Below are positions 63,892 through 64,000 of a stretch of DNA of 64,000 nucleotides, piece after piece (the first letter of the stretch is position 1; every line of letters starts with the position of its first letter). A program made the translations under genes and the position numbers. Under the pieces are notes generated by a model, which worked only from the letters and a program-made list of their open reading frames with translations, did not search any database and was not told the origin of the DNA. This DNA is from Izhakiella australiensis (lineage in GTDB: Bacteria; Pseudomonadota; Gammaproteobacteria; Enterobacterales; Enterobacteriaceae): contig NZ_MRUL01000014.1 in NCBI RefSeq assembly GCF_002006995.1, positions 46,029 through 110,028 of the forward strand, in the 5' to 3' direction.

Positions 63892-64000
63892 ATGAAAAAG
63901 ACCCGTTATACCGAAGAACAGATAGCGTTTGCGCTGAAACAGGCCGAAACCGGCACCCGGGTGGAAGAGGTGTGCCGTAAAATGGGGATTTCTGAGGCCA
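63892..64000 (+). mobile_element. IS3-family transposase OrfA, start of element
   Basis: The ATG at 63892 begins MKKTRYTEEQIAFALKQAE, then TRVEEVCRKMGISEA, the N-terminal HTH of OrfA proteins of the IS407-like group of IS3 elements. The frame is open at the right edge, so the 3' part and OrfB lie outside. It is the only insertion sequence seen and lies right after the restriction-modification genes. Confidence 0.85.

Overview
The window is chromosomal DNA from an enterobacterial gammaproteobacterium. Proteins from about 3 to 34.5 kb read as close relatives of E. coli YhaK, YecA, Slp and the complete Ent/Fep set. Codon use is GC-rich, and a large load of accessory carbohydrate genes suggests an environmental or plant-associated member of Enterobacterales. 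An Erwiniaceae-like genus such as Pantoea, Erwinia or Mixta is possible, but the genus cannot be fixed from the sequence alone. No rRNA, tRNA or CRISPR array was seen.

Layout. (1) 1-7.2 kb: mixed housekeeping and envelope genes: yhaK (cut by the left edge), a small secreted ORF, an Slp-type lipoprotein, an RcnB-like protein, an EamA exporter, yecA, a Qnr-like pentapeptide-repeat protein, a secreted protein and a lipoprotein. (2) 7.3-16.4 kb: a divergent sugar catabolic cluster. A YhfZ-like regulator and a class I aldolase lie on the minus strand. An FAD oxidoreductase, FGGY kinase, PfkB kinase, sugar porter, RbsD/FucU mutarotase and second sugar porter lie on the plus strand. A perfect 10-4-10 palindrome sits between the two arms. 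(3) 16.4-35.2 kb: the full enterobactin locus (entH-A-B-E-C, fepB, entS, fepDGC, entF-ybdZ-fes, fepA-entD), with Fur-box-like sites in three divergent promoters; fepE is missing. (4) 35.3-37.4 kb: an unrecognised 679-residue protein carrying a PD-(D/E)XK-like nuclease motif. (5) 37.4-50.2 kb: a second divergent carbohydrate system. The minus arm encodes an ABC importer, an FGGY kinase, two SDRs and a glycerol-dehydrogenase-like enzyme. The plus arm encodes a cupin phosphoglucose isomerase-like protein, a KDPG-type aldolase, an AroE-like protein, a D-2-hydroxyacid dehydrogenase, an UlaG-like hydrolase and an RpiR regulator. Paired operator-like sites lie in the shared promoter. (6) 50.2-53.5 kb: a methionine-type ABC importer whose binding-protein gene is frameshifted, followed by a 2-oxoglutarate/Fe(II) oxygenase. 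(7) 53.6-55.2 kb: a DUF1349 protein and a LysE exporter. (8) 55.4-64 kb: a probable defence island. It abuts the 3' remnant of a TonB-dependent receptor gene and carries a GIY-YIG-like protein, a TIR-domain protein, a type I restriction-modification system (hsdR, hsdM, hsdS) and the start of an IS3-family element running off the right edge.

How the genes work together. The ent/fep block makes, exports, recaptures and hydrolyses enterobactin under iron control. The two sugar clusters each look like self-contained uptake, oxidation, phosphorylation and aldol-cleavage routes with a dedicated regulator. Their substrates are not deducible from sequence alone, and they are the best candidates here for undescribed metabolism. 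The right-hand island and the orphan nuclease-like gene at 35.3 kb are the best candidates for undescribed immunity.
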